Assembly: GCA_948468465.1 (NCBI GenBank)
Contig: CAOKJJ010000001.1
Coordinates: forward strand, 22,622 to 86,621
Direction: 5' to 3'
DNA length: 64,000 nucleotides
DNA from: an uncultured Eubacterium sp.
Lineage (GTDB): Bacteria > Bacillota_A > Clostridia > Lachnospirales > Lachnospiraceae
Part shown: positions 1 to 8,177 of the stretch, one piece after another
How the letters are laid out: the number at the start of each line of letters is the position of its first letter
Position numbering within the stretch: position 1 is the first letter of the stretch
Made by a program: the position numbers and the translations under genes
Notes under the pieces: model-generated
What the model was told of the DNA's origin: nothing
The model's input: only the letters and a program-made list of their open reading frames with translations
Databases searched by the model: none

Positions 1-36
1 ATCCCGAAAAGTTGTGCTTACTATGATTTGCGGCAT
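1..36 (-). CDS. Start of a gene cut by the left edge
   Basis: An ATG at 36-34 on the minus strand follows an AAGGAGG ribosome site (plus-strand 49-55) with a 12-base spacer. The first 12 codons read MPQIIVSTTFRD and stay open to the window edge. It lies about 100 bases after the stop of the small Rossmann-like gene and would be the next gene of the leftward operon. The opening resembles the first beta strand of some glycosyltransferases, but 12 residues are too few to assign a product. Confidence 0.5.
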   Translation of the reverse strand, partial: MPQIIVSTTFRD

Positions 37-134
37 ATTTCTGTTCTTCCTCCTTCAAAAATTTTTACCCGATTGCAAACGCTGGCTTGTCCCAGAGCAT
101 AAAATATACTGTGGAAAACAACATCTGCCATCCG

Positions 135-611
135 TTATATTTCATATAGAATGTCGTCTATGGATAATATTGGGCAATCCATTTTTGAGTACAACATATC
201 TTCAATTTCTTCAAAAAAGGTGATTGGCGTAACAATGACCGCATCTACCGCTGGAAGCTCATCGTCCGGTGTTACCACATGAATATCCAGATGGACATTT
301 GCCGCGTTTTTATCAATCCCATATCTGACCCTGATATCTGACCCGCTCAATTCCCTCAGCAAGGTTTCCCCGACAAAATTCATACCATAAATAGCAATCT
401 CCTTATAACCCTGTTTTTGCAGATATTCTTCAATGGATCCATTCTGCTGTTTCACCTTTACCCATTGGTTCATCATAAGATATAACGCAAGATGCTTTTC
501 TGACACTTTTGATATTTTATCAGCCTTGTCTTTCCAGATATTTCCCGTCAACACGGTTCCCAACGCTGTTCCCGCCATGAATGAAACAGCTGCCATTACT
601 CCTTTTTTCAT
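135..611 (-). CDS. Small membrane-anchored Rossmann-like protein
   Basis: A 158-residue protein. ATG 611 is chosen because a GAGGAG site lies just upstream; an in-frame ATG at 647 has no comparable site. Residues about 4-20 are a small hydrophobic glycine/alanine segment that could be a membrane anchor or weak signal. A KHLALYLMMNQW helix follows, then a Rossmann-like core (AIYGMNFVGETLL at about residue 70) ending in DILYEI. It is closely similar to the protein at 56527-57003 and more distantly to that at 47454-47834. The core resembles the module attached to many enzymes in this island. No catalytic motif is seen, so function is unknown; a scaffold or nucleotide/nucleotide-sugar binding role is inference. 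It is the last complete gene of the leftward operon. Confidence 0.85.
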   Translation of the reverse strand: MKKGVMAAVSFMAGTALGTVLTGNIWKDKADKISKVSEKHLALYLMMNQWVKVKQQNGSIEEYLQKQGYKEIAIYGMNFVGETLLRELSGSDIRVRYGIDKNAANVHLDIHVVTPDDELPAVDAVIVTPITFFEEIEDMLYSKMDCPILSIDDILYEI

Positions 612-650
612 ACAATGATCTCCTCTTCTCTTCTCATGTTCCTGCATCCA

Positions 651-2024
651 TTATTTCCCAACAATAGCCCTTGCCAGTTCACGCAATATTTCTCCCACAG
701 TAGGATGCGGAAATATCATATCTGCAATATTCTGAATCTGCATTCTGCCGGCTATCATCATCTCTGCAGCCACGGCAATCTCAGATGCACCATCACCAAT
801 CATTGTAAAACCAATCATTGTTTCAGATTGTGCATCCACCAGCATTTTTGCCTTTGCCCCATCCTTTTTGTGCTCTATAAAGTATCTGCCGCTATATGTC
901 AGGGGAAGTTCTTTCGTTATGTATTGTATATTTCTATCGATACATTCGGTTTCCGTCAGTCCGACCGTTATCACTTCCGGTTCCGTGTATATGATTTTAG
1001 GGATGATATCATCATTCATGACTGCCTTTCTTCCGGTCAGATTATCTACTGCAACACGCGCCTGTTCATACGCAGCATGCGCCAGCATACTCTTTCCGGT
1101 CACATCTCCACAGGCAAATACGTTCCGCTTATTTGTTCTGCAGGTACGGTCAATCCAGATGCCTTTCGCATCATATGCCACACCGCACTCTTCCAGCCCG
1201 TATCCCCGGAGCGCAGGTACCCTTCCAACAGCTGTCAGTACAACGTCAGCCTGCAGACAGGCATTCTTCCCGCCGGTTTCTACCAATATTTCTTTTTCCT
1301 GAAATTCCTTTACTTGTGAACATGTATCGATCCGAATTCCCTTCCGTTCAAGAATTCTTCTGTATGCTTTTTCAATAGCAGTATCCAGTCCGCCTCCGAT
1401 TTTATCAGAAGCTTCAATCACAGTTACTTCACAGCCAGACGCATGAAAATAGCACGCTGCTTCCAGACCAGTCGGACCTGCTCCGACAATTACCATTCTG
1501 TGCGGAATACGGTCCAGCCGGAACAGTCCATCGCTGTCAATTATCTGATACCCTGACTTTTGATACAGATTCGTCATTTTCATTGCATGAGATCCGGTCG
1601 CTATGATGAGATATTTCGATCGCAACAACTGTTCCCCTACCGTTATTACAGCCTCTTCATCCACAGAATCAATATATGCAGTTCCATAATAAGTAGTAAC
1701 GCCTACATTTTCTAATTTATACACAATTCCCTGCCGGAGCTTTTCAATCATTTGCTGATTCCGCTGCACAACCCGGGGCTGCTTTACCCAGCATCCGGAT
1801 GCATCATCTGCAAAAATACCATCCTTCTGATAATCTCTGACAGATTCCGTTATATGCGCTAAGTGAAGATATCCTTTTAGAGGGATACATCCATAATTCA
1901 GACAGGTTCCACCCAATAGATCCTTCTCTATCAAAGCAGTCTTTAATCCCCGCATGCCTGCCCGTTCTGCAGCTTCATATCCTCCAGGACCGCCACCTAT
2001 AACAATTAAATCATATTCTTTCAT
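651..2024 (-). CDS. lpdA: Dihydrolipoamide dehydrogenase (E3)
   Basis: A 457-residue flavoprotein disulfide reductase that reoxidises dihydrolipoyl groups with NAD+. Visible are the FAD-binding GGGPGG (residues 10-15), the redox cysteine pair C41 and C46 in CLNYGC, a second dinucleotide motif GAGPTGLEAA near residue 180, and the C-terminal catalytic pair H440/E445 in HPTVGE. The segment after the cysteines reads IPLKGYL where most E3s have IP(T/S)KAL, a mild departure. Length is normal. It sits 9 bases downstream of lipoate ligase and closes a block of E1, lipoyl protein, ligase and E3. It probably serves the lipoyl-NeuD protein encoded nearby rather than housekeeping pyruvate dehydrogenase; that is inferred from linkage only. 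Confidence 0.95.
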   Translation of the reverse strand: MKEYDLIVIGGGPGGYEAAERAGMRGLKTALIEKDLLGGTCLNYGCIPLKGYLHLAHITESVRDYQKDGIFADDASGCWVKQPRVVQRNQQMIEKLRQGIVYKLENVGVTTYYGTAYIDSVDEEAVITVGEQLLRSKYLIIATGSHAMKMTNLYQKSGYQIIDSDGLFRLDRIPHRMVIVGAGPTGLEAACYFHASGCEVTVIEASDKIGGGLDTAIEKAYRRILERKGIRIDTCSQVKEFQEKEILVETGGKNACLQADVVLTAVGRVPALRGYGLEECGVAYDAKGIWIDRTCRTNKRNVFACGDVTGKSMLAHAAYEQARVAVDNLTGRKAVMNDDIIPKIIYTEPEVITVGLTETECIDRNIQYITKELPLTYSGRYFIEHKKDGAKAKMLVDAQSETMIGFTMIGDGASEIAVAAEMMIAGRMQIQNIADMIFPHPTVGEILRELARAIVGK

Positions 2025-2033
2025 TTATTTCTC

Positions 2034-3044
2034 TCACTGCAATTTGCTTATTATTTTTTCGATTAAATCTGTTCCGATTTCTATACACTGTTTACTCAAT
2101 CCATTTTTCTCCTTTATGAATTCCAGATACTGCCTGAGATTCCTGCTGTCAGGTTCTTTCCCTTTTAATCCGCTGAAAAAAGTTTCTATAAAATCTGATT
2201 CCATGCAGTCGGTTTCATACTTTACGGATTCAATATACCCCATTTTCTCTGTCAGCGAGAACCGGACCGTTCCCCATCGTTTCTCCACAATCCAGAAATC
2301 AGAAAAATCCTTACCCATAATCCAGGCATCATCGGCCAGCCTTTGATAAAGTTTCCGGATTTCACATTTTTGAATATCCTGCGTGACCACCTCTGCGCCG
2401 GCATAGGTGGACAGAAATTCCTCTTTCATATCTTCACGGATATTCTCAACACAGCACTTATTATTTATTTCACTCATATTAATGATTCTGGCTTTAACAG
2501 AACGGATCCCTTTATTCACAAGCTTATACTGACCTGGCGTCAGACACATCTCTGCCATATTTTTATCCAGATTAATCAAAATCGTTCCATGCAATAGCAG
2601 GGCATGTGGATACCTTTTTTTTGCTGTTCCTGAAATTTTTCTGTTCTGAAGGGTAATAATATCATTTCTGCCGGAACACACTGCTTCTATCCCTCTTTTT
2701 TTCAGGACATTGAGCACGATTTTTAAATTATTTTCTACTGACACGCTATCTTCAGATGAAATAAAAGAATAATTCAGATTGCCCAAATCCTGATATACCG
2801 CACCACCGCCAGTCAGCCGCCGTGCCAGTTTCACCTGATTCTTCCGCAGCGCTTCCATATTGCATTCGCGCACAGGATTCTGATTCCGTCCGATTACAAC
2901 TGCCTTGTCGCTCTGCCATAAAAACATTCCGCATAATCTTTCCCCACGGGCTGTCTCAGAACTAACATGCTGGCACAGGATATCTTCAGCCGCCAGGTTG
3001 TAATAAACGTCTGCAACTGCAGTTTCACAGATAAATATCTTCAT
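2034..3044 (-). CDS. lplA: Lipoate-protein ligase A
   Basis: A 336-residue ligase, close to the usual LplA length, that activates lipoate with ATP and attaches it to the lysine of a lipoyl domain. The family motif RRLTGGGAVYQDLGNLNYSF is present near residue 75, and a C-terminal LplA accessory domain follows. Its ATG overlaps the stop of the lipoyl-NeuD gene (ATGA), so the two are translationally coupled. This fits it being the dedicated modifier of lysine 44 of that protein. Free lipoate would have to be scavenged, as no LipA or LipB is seen here. Confidence 0.95.
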   Translation of the reverse strand: MKIFICETAVADVYYNLAAEDILCQHVSSETARGERLCGMFLWQSDKAVVIGRNQNPVRECNMEALRKNQVKLARRLTGGGAVYQDLGNLNYSFISSEDSVSVENNLKIVLNVLKKRGIEAVCSGRNDIITLQNRKISGTAKKRYPHALLLHGTILINLDKNMAEMCLTPGQYKLVNKGIRSVKARIINMSEINNKCCVENIREDMKEEFLSTYAGAEVVTQDIQKCEIRKLYQRLADDAWIMGKDFSDFWIVEKRWGTVRFSLTEKMGYIESVKYETDCMESDFIETFFSGLKGKEPDSRNLRQYLEFIKEKNGLSKQCIEIGTDLIEKIISKLQ

Positions 3045-4102
3045 ATAATCACGCTTCCAGCCGGAACATCTTTAAAAATATTTTTTCCATTTGCAATAAT
3101 TGAATCAGAACCAATCTTTACCCCCATATAAACAGTCGTTCCCATACCAATCAGTGTATTTTCACCAACAGTAACATTGCCTGCCAGCACTGCCCCCGGC
3201 GAAATTCGCACATGGCTGCCTATCCTGCAATTATGAGATACAATCGCGCCTGTATTAATAATACAGTCGTCACATATCAGGGCATCCGTTCCCACCGACG
3301 CATGTTCATAGATTAAGGTCCCCTCGCCAATCTGCGCGGTCGTTGCTATGCTTGCCGTGGGATGGATCAGTACAGGCGCAAAAAAATCATACGACTTGAC
3401 CATTTGAAACAGCTTTTTCCGCATGTAAAATTGTTCCGACTGATTATCATTTGTAATGCTTCCTTTGGAAACAACTGCGGTCAGATATCCTTCTTTCCGA
3501 AGCTTTGGCAGGACTGTCTCATTCCCGATCACCGGAATCCCATTGATCAGTTCACCTTTTTTCCTGACAGGATCAACGATTCCACAAATATTATATGCCT
3601 TATTCTGTATGATTAACTCCAGACACATTTGTGCAGGACCGCCACCCGAAACAATGATCAGATCATTTGCCCTGCTCCGTACAATCTCGGCGGCAGGCTG
3701 TTCTGTCTGTCTGATCAGCAATAATACATCTTTCTCCCTGATCAGCTCTTTTCCCTGAAGCAGGCTCAGGTCAACGTGGTGCTTTTGGACGAGTTCGCGC
3801 GCTTTATCTGTCAGATTGTAAGCATGCTCATGGGTTTTTCCAATGTTTACAAACGAGAAATCTGCCTGATCCGTGATCACTGCCATTTTCTCCCCAACCT
3901 TTAAATCCGTGCCAGCCTCAATATTATAAAATACATATCCTTCACACCCGGCCAGAACATCCTCTGTTTCTTTTGTCGTTTCAAGTGATGCTACTGCCTG
4001 ATCTTTTTGAACATAGCTTCCATTTTCTACAAGCCATACGCCAAGTGTGACTACATCATCATTTGTACCAATTCTTGGAACTACAACATCATATTCACGC
4101 AT
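3041..4102 (-). CDS. Lipoyl domain, E3-binding domain and NeuD/PglD-type acyltransferase fusion
   Basis: A 353-residue fusion. Residues 1-78 are a lipoyl domain with the lipoylatable lysine K44 in LETTKETED. Residues about 97-131 match a peripheral subunit-binding domain (KARELVQKHHVDLS...GKELIREKDV). Residues about 147-225 are a PglD/NeuD N-terminal Rossmann part, and about 240-353 a left-handed beta-helix of hexapeptide repeats with a histidine (H290, in VSHNC) at the place of the PglD catalytic base. The E2 CoA-acyltransferase core expected after such domains, with its C-terminal HxxxDG motif, is absent. Start ATG 4102 has an AGGAGGG site six bases upstream and overlaps E1 by eight bases. 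Inference: an acyl group made by E1 is carried on the lipoyl arm and delivered to a sugar amine or hydroxyl by the beta-helix domain. I know of no characterised protein of this design. Confidence 0.9.
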   Translation of the reverse strand: MREYDVVVPRIGTNDDVVTLGVWLVENGSYVQKDQAVASLETTKETEDVLAGCEGYVFYNIEAGTDLKVGEKMAVITDQADFSFVNIGKTHEHAYNLTDKARELVQKHHVDLSLLQGKELIREKDVLLLIRQTEQPAAEIVRSRANDLIIVSGGGPAQMCLELIIQNKAYNICGIVDPVRKKGELINGIPVIGNETVLPKLRKEGYLTAVVSKGSITNDNQSEQFYMRKKLFQMVKSYDFFAPVLIHPTASIATTAQIGEGTLIYEHASVGTDALICDDCIINTGAIVSHNCRIGSHVRISPGAVLAGNVTVGENTLIGMGTTVYMGVKIGSDSIIANGKNIFKDVPAGSVII

Positions 4103-6050
4103 TCACGACCCTCCTGACTTCTTTCATTATGTTATCCTTACCAGGCAATACATTCCTTTCCAATTCTTCACCACAAGGAATCACACAATCTAACGCCGCA
4201 ATACGCGCATATTTCCGCCCTGCCATTCGTTCCGCCAGTCCGGCAATAACCTCAGCTCCCCATCCGTTTCTCAGGGTACCTTCTTCCAGCGTTAAAATGT
4301 TTGTACACTCCCCAATATATTCCAGCATAACCTCCATATGAACCGGACTAATCTGTGTATGCACGATAATATTTACCAGCAATTCATCCTTTATCATCAA
4401 TTCCCTGGATGCGTCCATCGCAGCTTCAACGCTGCCTCCATACGTGATCACAACAGCATCTGCAGATTCTTCCCTGTCCAGTGTTAAGTTATATACAGGA
4501 AATGCACCGCCCTTCTCCGTTACATAGAACATATTTATTTTTTCATTTTCTTCCACATACAGTTTTTCCCCATACATCTTCTTATTCTCAATCAATATTG
4601 TAGGGGAATTCATATTTTTCAATATACGGAAAAGGAGCTGTCCTGCATTATGGATTCTGGATAAAGCCATGATCCTGAGATTTGGAATCCCCATGAAATA
4701 TTTTTCAAGCGACTGGCTATGCGTGGCCCCATACCCGCGTCCGCCTCCCATAGGCAGGCGGAGCATAAGAGGGACCTGTATCTGCCCTGCATACATCCAG
4801 TTGAATTTGGCTGCGTGGTTCAGCAGCTGGTCGAAACATAATGTGACAAAATCACCAAACATGACCTCGACAACAGGCTTCATGCCTCCCATGGCCAATC
4901 CAACCGCCATACCAGTAAAACCGGCTTCACTAATGGGAGTATTTATCACTCTGTCTGAAAATTCCTTTGTAAGCCCCTTTGTCACTTTAAATGCCCCTCC
5001 GTATGGATCTCTGATATCCTCTCCTAAAAGAACGATCCTTTCAGAGTGCTTCATTGCATTATGCAATCCAGTATTCAGACTTTCTACACAGCGCATATTA
5101 TCATGGTTCAGCAAACTATCCGATGGACCATCTTCCCATTTTTCCACATAAATATCCTGGGACAGATCCGCTGTATCATTCCTGGCTTGTGTAACCGCCT
5201 CCCTAAGTTCCTCCTCCACCTCTTTTTTTATCTGATGCAGCATTTCTGCGTTTAATTTTTTACCTGCAATCTTTAGTGGATCTTTTTTACTCCATTCTAT
5301 GATCTCGTCATGATTCCGAAAATCGTCCCCTTTACTATGCGGACCTAGTCTGTATGTATGTATTACCTGGCAGAATGGCTTTCGCGCCGTTCTTACGTAT
5401 TTGAAAGCTCTTTGCAGCGATTGATTTAAGATAAGCACATCATTTGATGTAACTTCATCCGTTTTTATTCCAAAAGATGCAGCTCTGGCGGGAATACTTC
5501 CTGCAACACCCTCCTGCATCCGGGTACTCATGGCATATCCATTATCCTCAATAATATAAAGGATCGGAATATCATACAAAACTGCCAGATTAAAACTTTC
5601 GTATACTACACCCTGTCCCAGCGTGCCGTCCCCTAAAAACACAACCACGACAGAGGTATCCGCTCCCTTCCTTTTATTAGCCAGCGCCAGACCGGTTGCA
5701 TTTGGTACAATCCCTCCCTGCACTCCGTTTGTATAAAAATGTCTGTAACATATATGCTGGCTCCCTCCCCGTCCTTTGCACATCCCAGACTTTTTACCCA
5801 TGATCTCAGAAAATAAAATCCGCATATCGCCCGAATATGCGATAAAATGTCCATGACAGCGATGATTGCTGAACACATAATCTTCATCGAGGACATGATT
5901 CATCACCGCAACTGCGTCAGCTTCCTGTCCGATACATGTATGTGTCGTGCCTTTCAGCTGATTCTCTGAAAACAATTCCAGCAGTGTTTCTTCAAAGCGG
6001 CGTATCCGATACATGTGTTTAAAAAATATATTTATGTTATTATGCTTCAT
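4095..6050 (-). CDS. 2-oxoacid dehydrogenase E1, fused alpha and beta subunits
   Basis: A 651-residue thiamine-diphosphate enzyme. The alpha-type half opens with RIRRFEETLLELF and has the ThDP motif GDGTLGQG ending in EDNGYAMST. The beta-type half starts near residue 330 (ESLNTGLHNAM...LLGEDIRDPYGGAFKVT) and continues through INTPISEAGFTGMAVGLAMGG and RLPMGGGRGYGATHSQS to a transketolase C-terminal domain. E1 normally decarboxylates a 2-oxoacid and reductively acylates a lipoyl domain. Sequence resembles the pyruvate/acetoin/branched-chain group, but the substrate cannot be read from it. ATG 6050 has GAGG nine bases upstream; a GTG at 6065 overlapping the preceding stop is the alternative. 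The next gene supplies a lipoyl domain with an E1/E3-binding segment. Confidence 0.93.
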   Translation of the reverse strand: MKHNNINIFFKHMYRIRRFEETLLELFSENQLKGTTHTCIGQEADAVAVMNHVLDEDYVFSNHRCHGHFIAYSGDMRILFSEIMGKKSGMCKGRGGSQHICYRHFYTNGVQGGIVPNATGLALANKRKGADTSVVVVFLGDGTLGQGVVYESFNLAVLYDIPILYIIEDNGYAMSTRMQEGVAGSIPARAASFGIKTDEVTSNDVLILNQSLQRAFKYVRTARKPFCQVIHTYRLGPHSKGDDFRNHDEIIEWSKKDPLKIAGKKLNAEMLHQIKKEVEEELREAVTQARNDTADLSQDIYVEKWEDGPSDSLLNHDNMRCVESLNTGLHNAMKHSERIVLLGEDIRDPYGGAFKVTKGLTKEFSDRVINTPISEAGFTGMAVGLAMGGMKPVVEVMFGDFVTLCFDQLLNHAAKFNWMYAGQIQVPLMLRLPMGGGRGYGATHSQSLEKYFMGIPNLRIMALSRIHNAGQLLFRILKNMNSPTILIENKKMYGEKLYVEENEKINMFYVTEKGGAFPVYNLTLDREESADAVVITYGGSVEAAMDASRELMIKDELLVNIIVHTQISPVHMEVMLEYIGECTNILTLEEGTLRNGWGAEVIAGLAERMAGRKYARIAALDCVIPCGEELERNVLPGKDNIMKEVRRVVNA

Positions 6051-6064
6051 CCATACAGTCCTCA

Positions 6065-8146
6065 CTAAATCATCCCGAGAAATGTCCTTGTGGTGTCTGG
6101 CACCAGTTCTGACAGTCTTTCAATATCGCTATTTTCTATATATTTACGCACCAAAGATGCACTAACCGGTTTTCCATAAAATGTTTTGCGTGGGATTTCA
6201 ATAAATTCTATGCCATATTGCGGGAGTATTTTTTTCATTGCCGTATTATATTGATTTGTCACTTCGTCTTCAGGCTCTTCCCCAACAAAACGATATTTAA
6301 TGCCCAGCTGCGGCGCTATTTTTTCTGCAAACGTCGTAATGTCCTGCTCCGTATGCCTGACCAGATCTTCACTTGTTTCCTTAAGAAAATATTCCGGAAA
6401 ACTCAGTTGCGATAAAATAAACGGCCCGCTTGGCACTACCAGAACATTCCCTAAATCGGCAACCCCTTCCTTCACCATAGATAACCTTTCTGTAAATGAA
6501 AAATCTGATTTATCTTCTTCTACCACAAAAATAATCAGAAAGTCCACATACCTTAACGCCTGCTCTGTTAAATAACGATGGCCGTTTGTAAACGGATTGC
6601 AATTCATCACAATGGCTCCGGTTCTGTGATACTTGCCAAAATCATAGTCAGTAAAAAAGCGGTCAAGATACAACAATTTAATATAATTTTCTTCTTTTTC
6701 TATCAGTTCCCCCTGTCTGACCGTCTTTTCATCAAGAACTGGTTCTATAGCTTCATAAATTGTGTCAGCATATACCTCATTTATCTTATGGTTACAATGC
6801 ATCGGATTGTCCACCATCCACTCTGCCTTTACCTCATTGTTCTCTATAATGGAACTAATCTCCAGATATTTTATCCCTTCTATCCCATCAGCCGGACGAT
6901 CGATAACGACAATGTCCCCTCTCTTTAATGGTATTGTGGCAATACGGGGAATGCAGTTATATCCTATATACATTCCCATCGCACCATAATTTACGCATCT
7001 GACTGCTTTTCCCTTTTCACACAGACGCTTTTGCAGAATGCTTTCAATCGTATAGCAATCTTCTACATCATGACCATAGATATAGCAGGGTCCGGTAAAG
7101 TAAATACTCCTCTCATAATCGTCCGGCTGGCCAGTTGTTGTCCGCTCTCCATTTGTCACATTGTAATATTGACTGCGGCAATCTCTCAGGCTTAGCATTC
7201 CCCCATGATATTCAATTCCGACTGGTAGATGCATAATCGCATCTGCATAATCTGCGCTATATAAATCATCAAAAAAACCCTGATACATGGATTCGGGCAG
7301 AATATAACTATAAGCCTCACCCATCATCGCAAATTTATCCTGATTTTTTTTAATTAACGATCCGTAGTATGGAGAAACGCTATCCAGTGTCATGGCAACA
7401 ATGCTGACGCCTTTCTCATATATTTCTTTCAGATAATCCGAACATTGATCATATAAATAACTTTCTACATTTACACGACAATAAAAAAAAGTTTTCATTT
7501 TGTCATATGCGGCATTGTGATCCCCCCATATCATTTTAAACAATGTCCCGCAGGCACGGATCTCATTTTCCTCAACAAACAACAGCATATCCACTTTATC
7601 CGCATAGGAAATCACTTCCGAATCATCAATACACGCTGCTGATATATACTGACTTTCCAGATAGGACTGCATTTTTCTGTAAATCCTGTGTCTTATGACA
7701 GAATGCCCTTTTGGACGTACAAGCGCTATCTTATCTTCGCCATGAAAACAGAAAATACGGCCTTTTCTAATTGCAGATAACTCAAAATCCAAAATCAGGG
7801 TTTCATCCCAACGCATATATTCTCCAAGTAAGTTATTTTCTTTTGTAAGAACCGGAATCGTACTGATGTATTCTTTTTCTGCAAAAATCTTCTTCGCTTT
7901 CAGATATTCCCCAGCATATACAAAGGCAAATTCTCTATTAATGCGAACCCTGTCCCATCCATTTCCATGCGCCCTGAAAACATCGCCTGTACTGATGATT
8001 CCAACAAACCCGCCGCTGGCTTCTTCATAATAGATTGTATTTGAATGGCTTTCCTCCAGAGCTCTTTTTACAGTCTCAATGAAAACATTTTCTTCATTCT
8101 TCTCCAGCTCTATAACCGTCAGCTGATTTCTTTCCGTAAATAACAA
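6065..8146 (-). CDS. Large protein with C-terminal citrate lyase ligase (CitC)-like domain
   Basis: A 693-residue protein. Residues about 505-693 match the CitC nucleotidyltransferase-fold domain: GAIVMNCNPFTNGHRYL (the NGH being the nucleotide-binding signature), VVPSGPFILSQLSFPEYFLK, FVGEEPEDEVTNQYN and VSASLVRKYIE. In citrate lyase maturation CitC uses ATP to acetylate the thiol of a carrier protein cofactor. The first 500 residues are not CitC: an N-terminal segment is weakly CBS-like (GFVGIISTGDVFR), and residues about 355-450 (GPCYIYGHDVEDCYTIESIL...NYGAMG) resemble an SGNH-like module of glycan loci. The start is TTG 8146 with AAGGAGG seven bases upstream. Its place directly before E1 and the lipoyl protein suggests a second route of acyl loading, which is inference. 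Confidence 0.85.
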   Translation of the reverse strand: MLFTERNQLTVIELEKNEENVFIETVKRALEESHSNTIYYEEASGGFVGIISTGDVFRAHGNGWDRVRINREFAFVYAGEYLKAKKIFAEKEYISTIPVLTKENNLLGEYMRWDETLILDFELSAIRKGRIFCFHGEDKIALVRPKGHSVIRHRIYRKMQSYLESQYISAACIDDSEVISYADKVDMLLFVEENEIRACGTLFKMIWGDHNAAYDKMKTFFYCRVNVESYLYDQCSDYLKEIYEKGVSIVAMTLDSVSPYYGSLIKKNQDKFAMMGEAYSYILPESMYQGFFDDLYSADYADAIMHLPVGIEYHGGMLSLRDCRSQYYNVTNGERTTTGQPDDYERSIYFTGPCYIYGHDVEDCYTIESILQKRLCEKGKAVRCVNYGAMGMYIGYNCIPRIATIPLKRGDIVVIDRPADGIEGIKYLEISSIIENNEVKAEWMVDNPMHCNHKINEVYADTIYEAIEPVLDEKTVRQGELIEKEENYIKLLYLDRFFTDYDFGKYHRTGAIVMNCNPFTNGHRYLTEQALRYVDFLIIFVVEEDKSDFSFTERLSMVKEGVADLGNVLVVPSGPFILSQLSFPEYFLKETSEDLVRHTEQDITTFAEKIAPQLGIKYRFVGEEPEDEVTNQYNTAMKKILPQYGIEFIEIPRKTFYGKPVSASLVRKYIENSDIERLSELVPDTTRTFLGMI

Positions 8147-8177
8147 TTGCTTTCCTCCTTCACGCCCATCCTGATAA

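Noticed and set aside
615..1319. Long open frame opposite lpdA
   Set aside because: Antisense shadow of a well-supported gene, rich in cysteine, histidine and serine as expected from a complementary frame.
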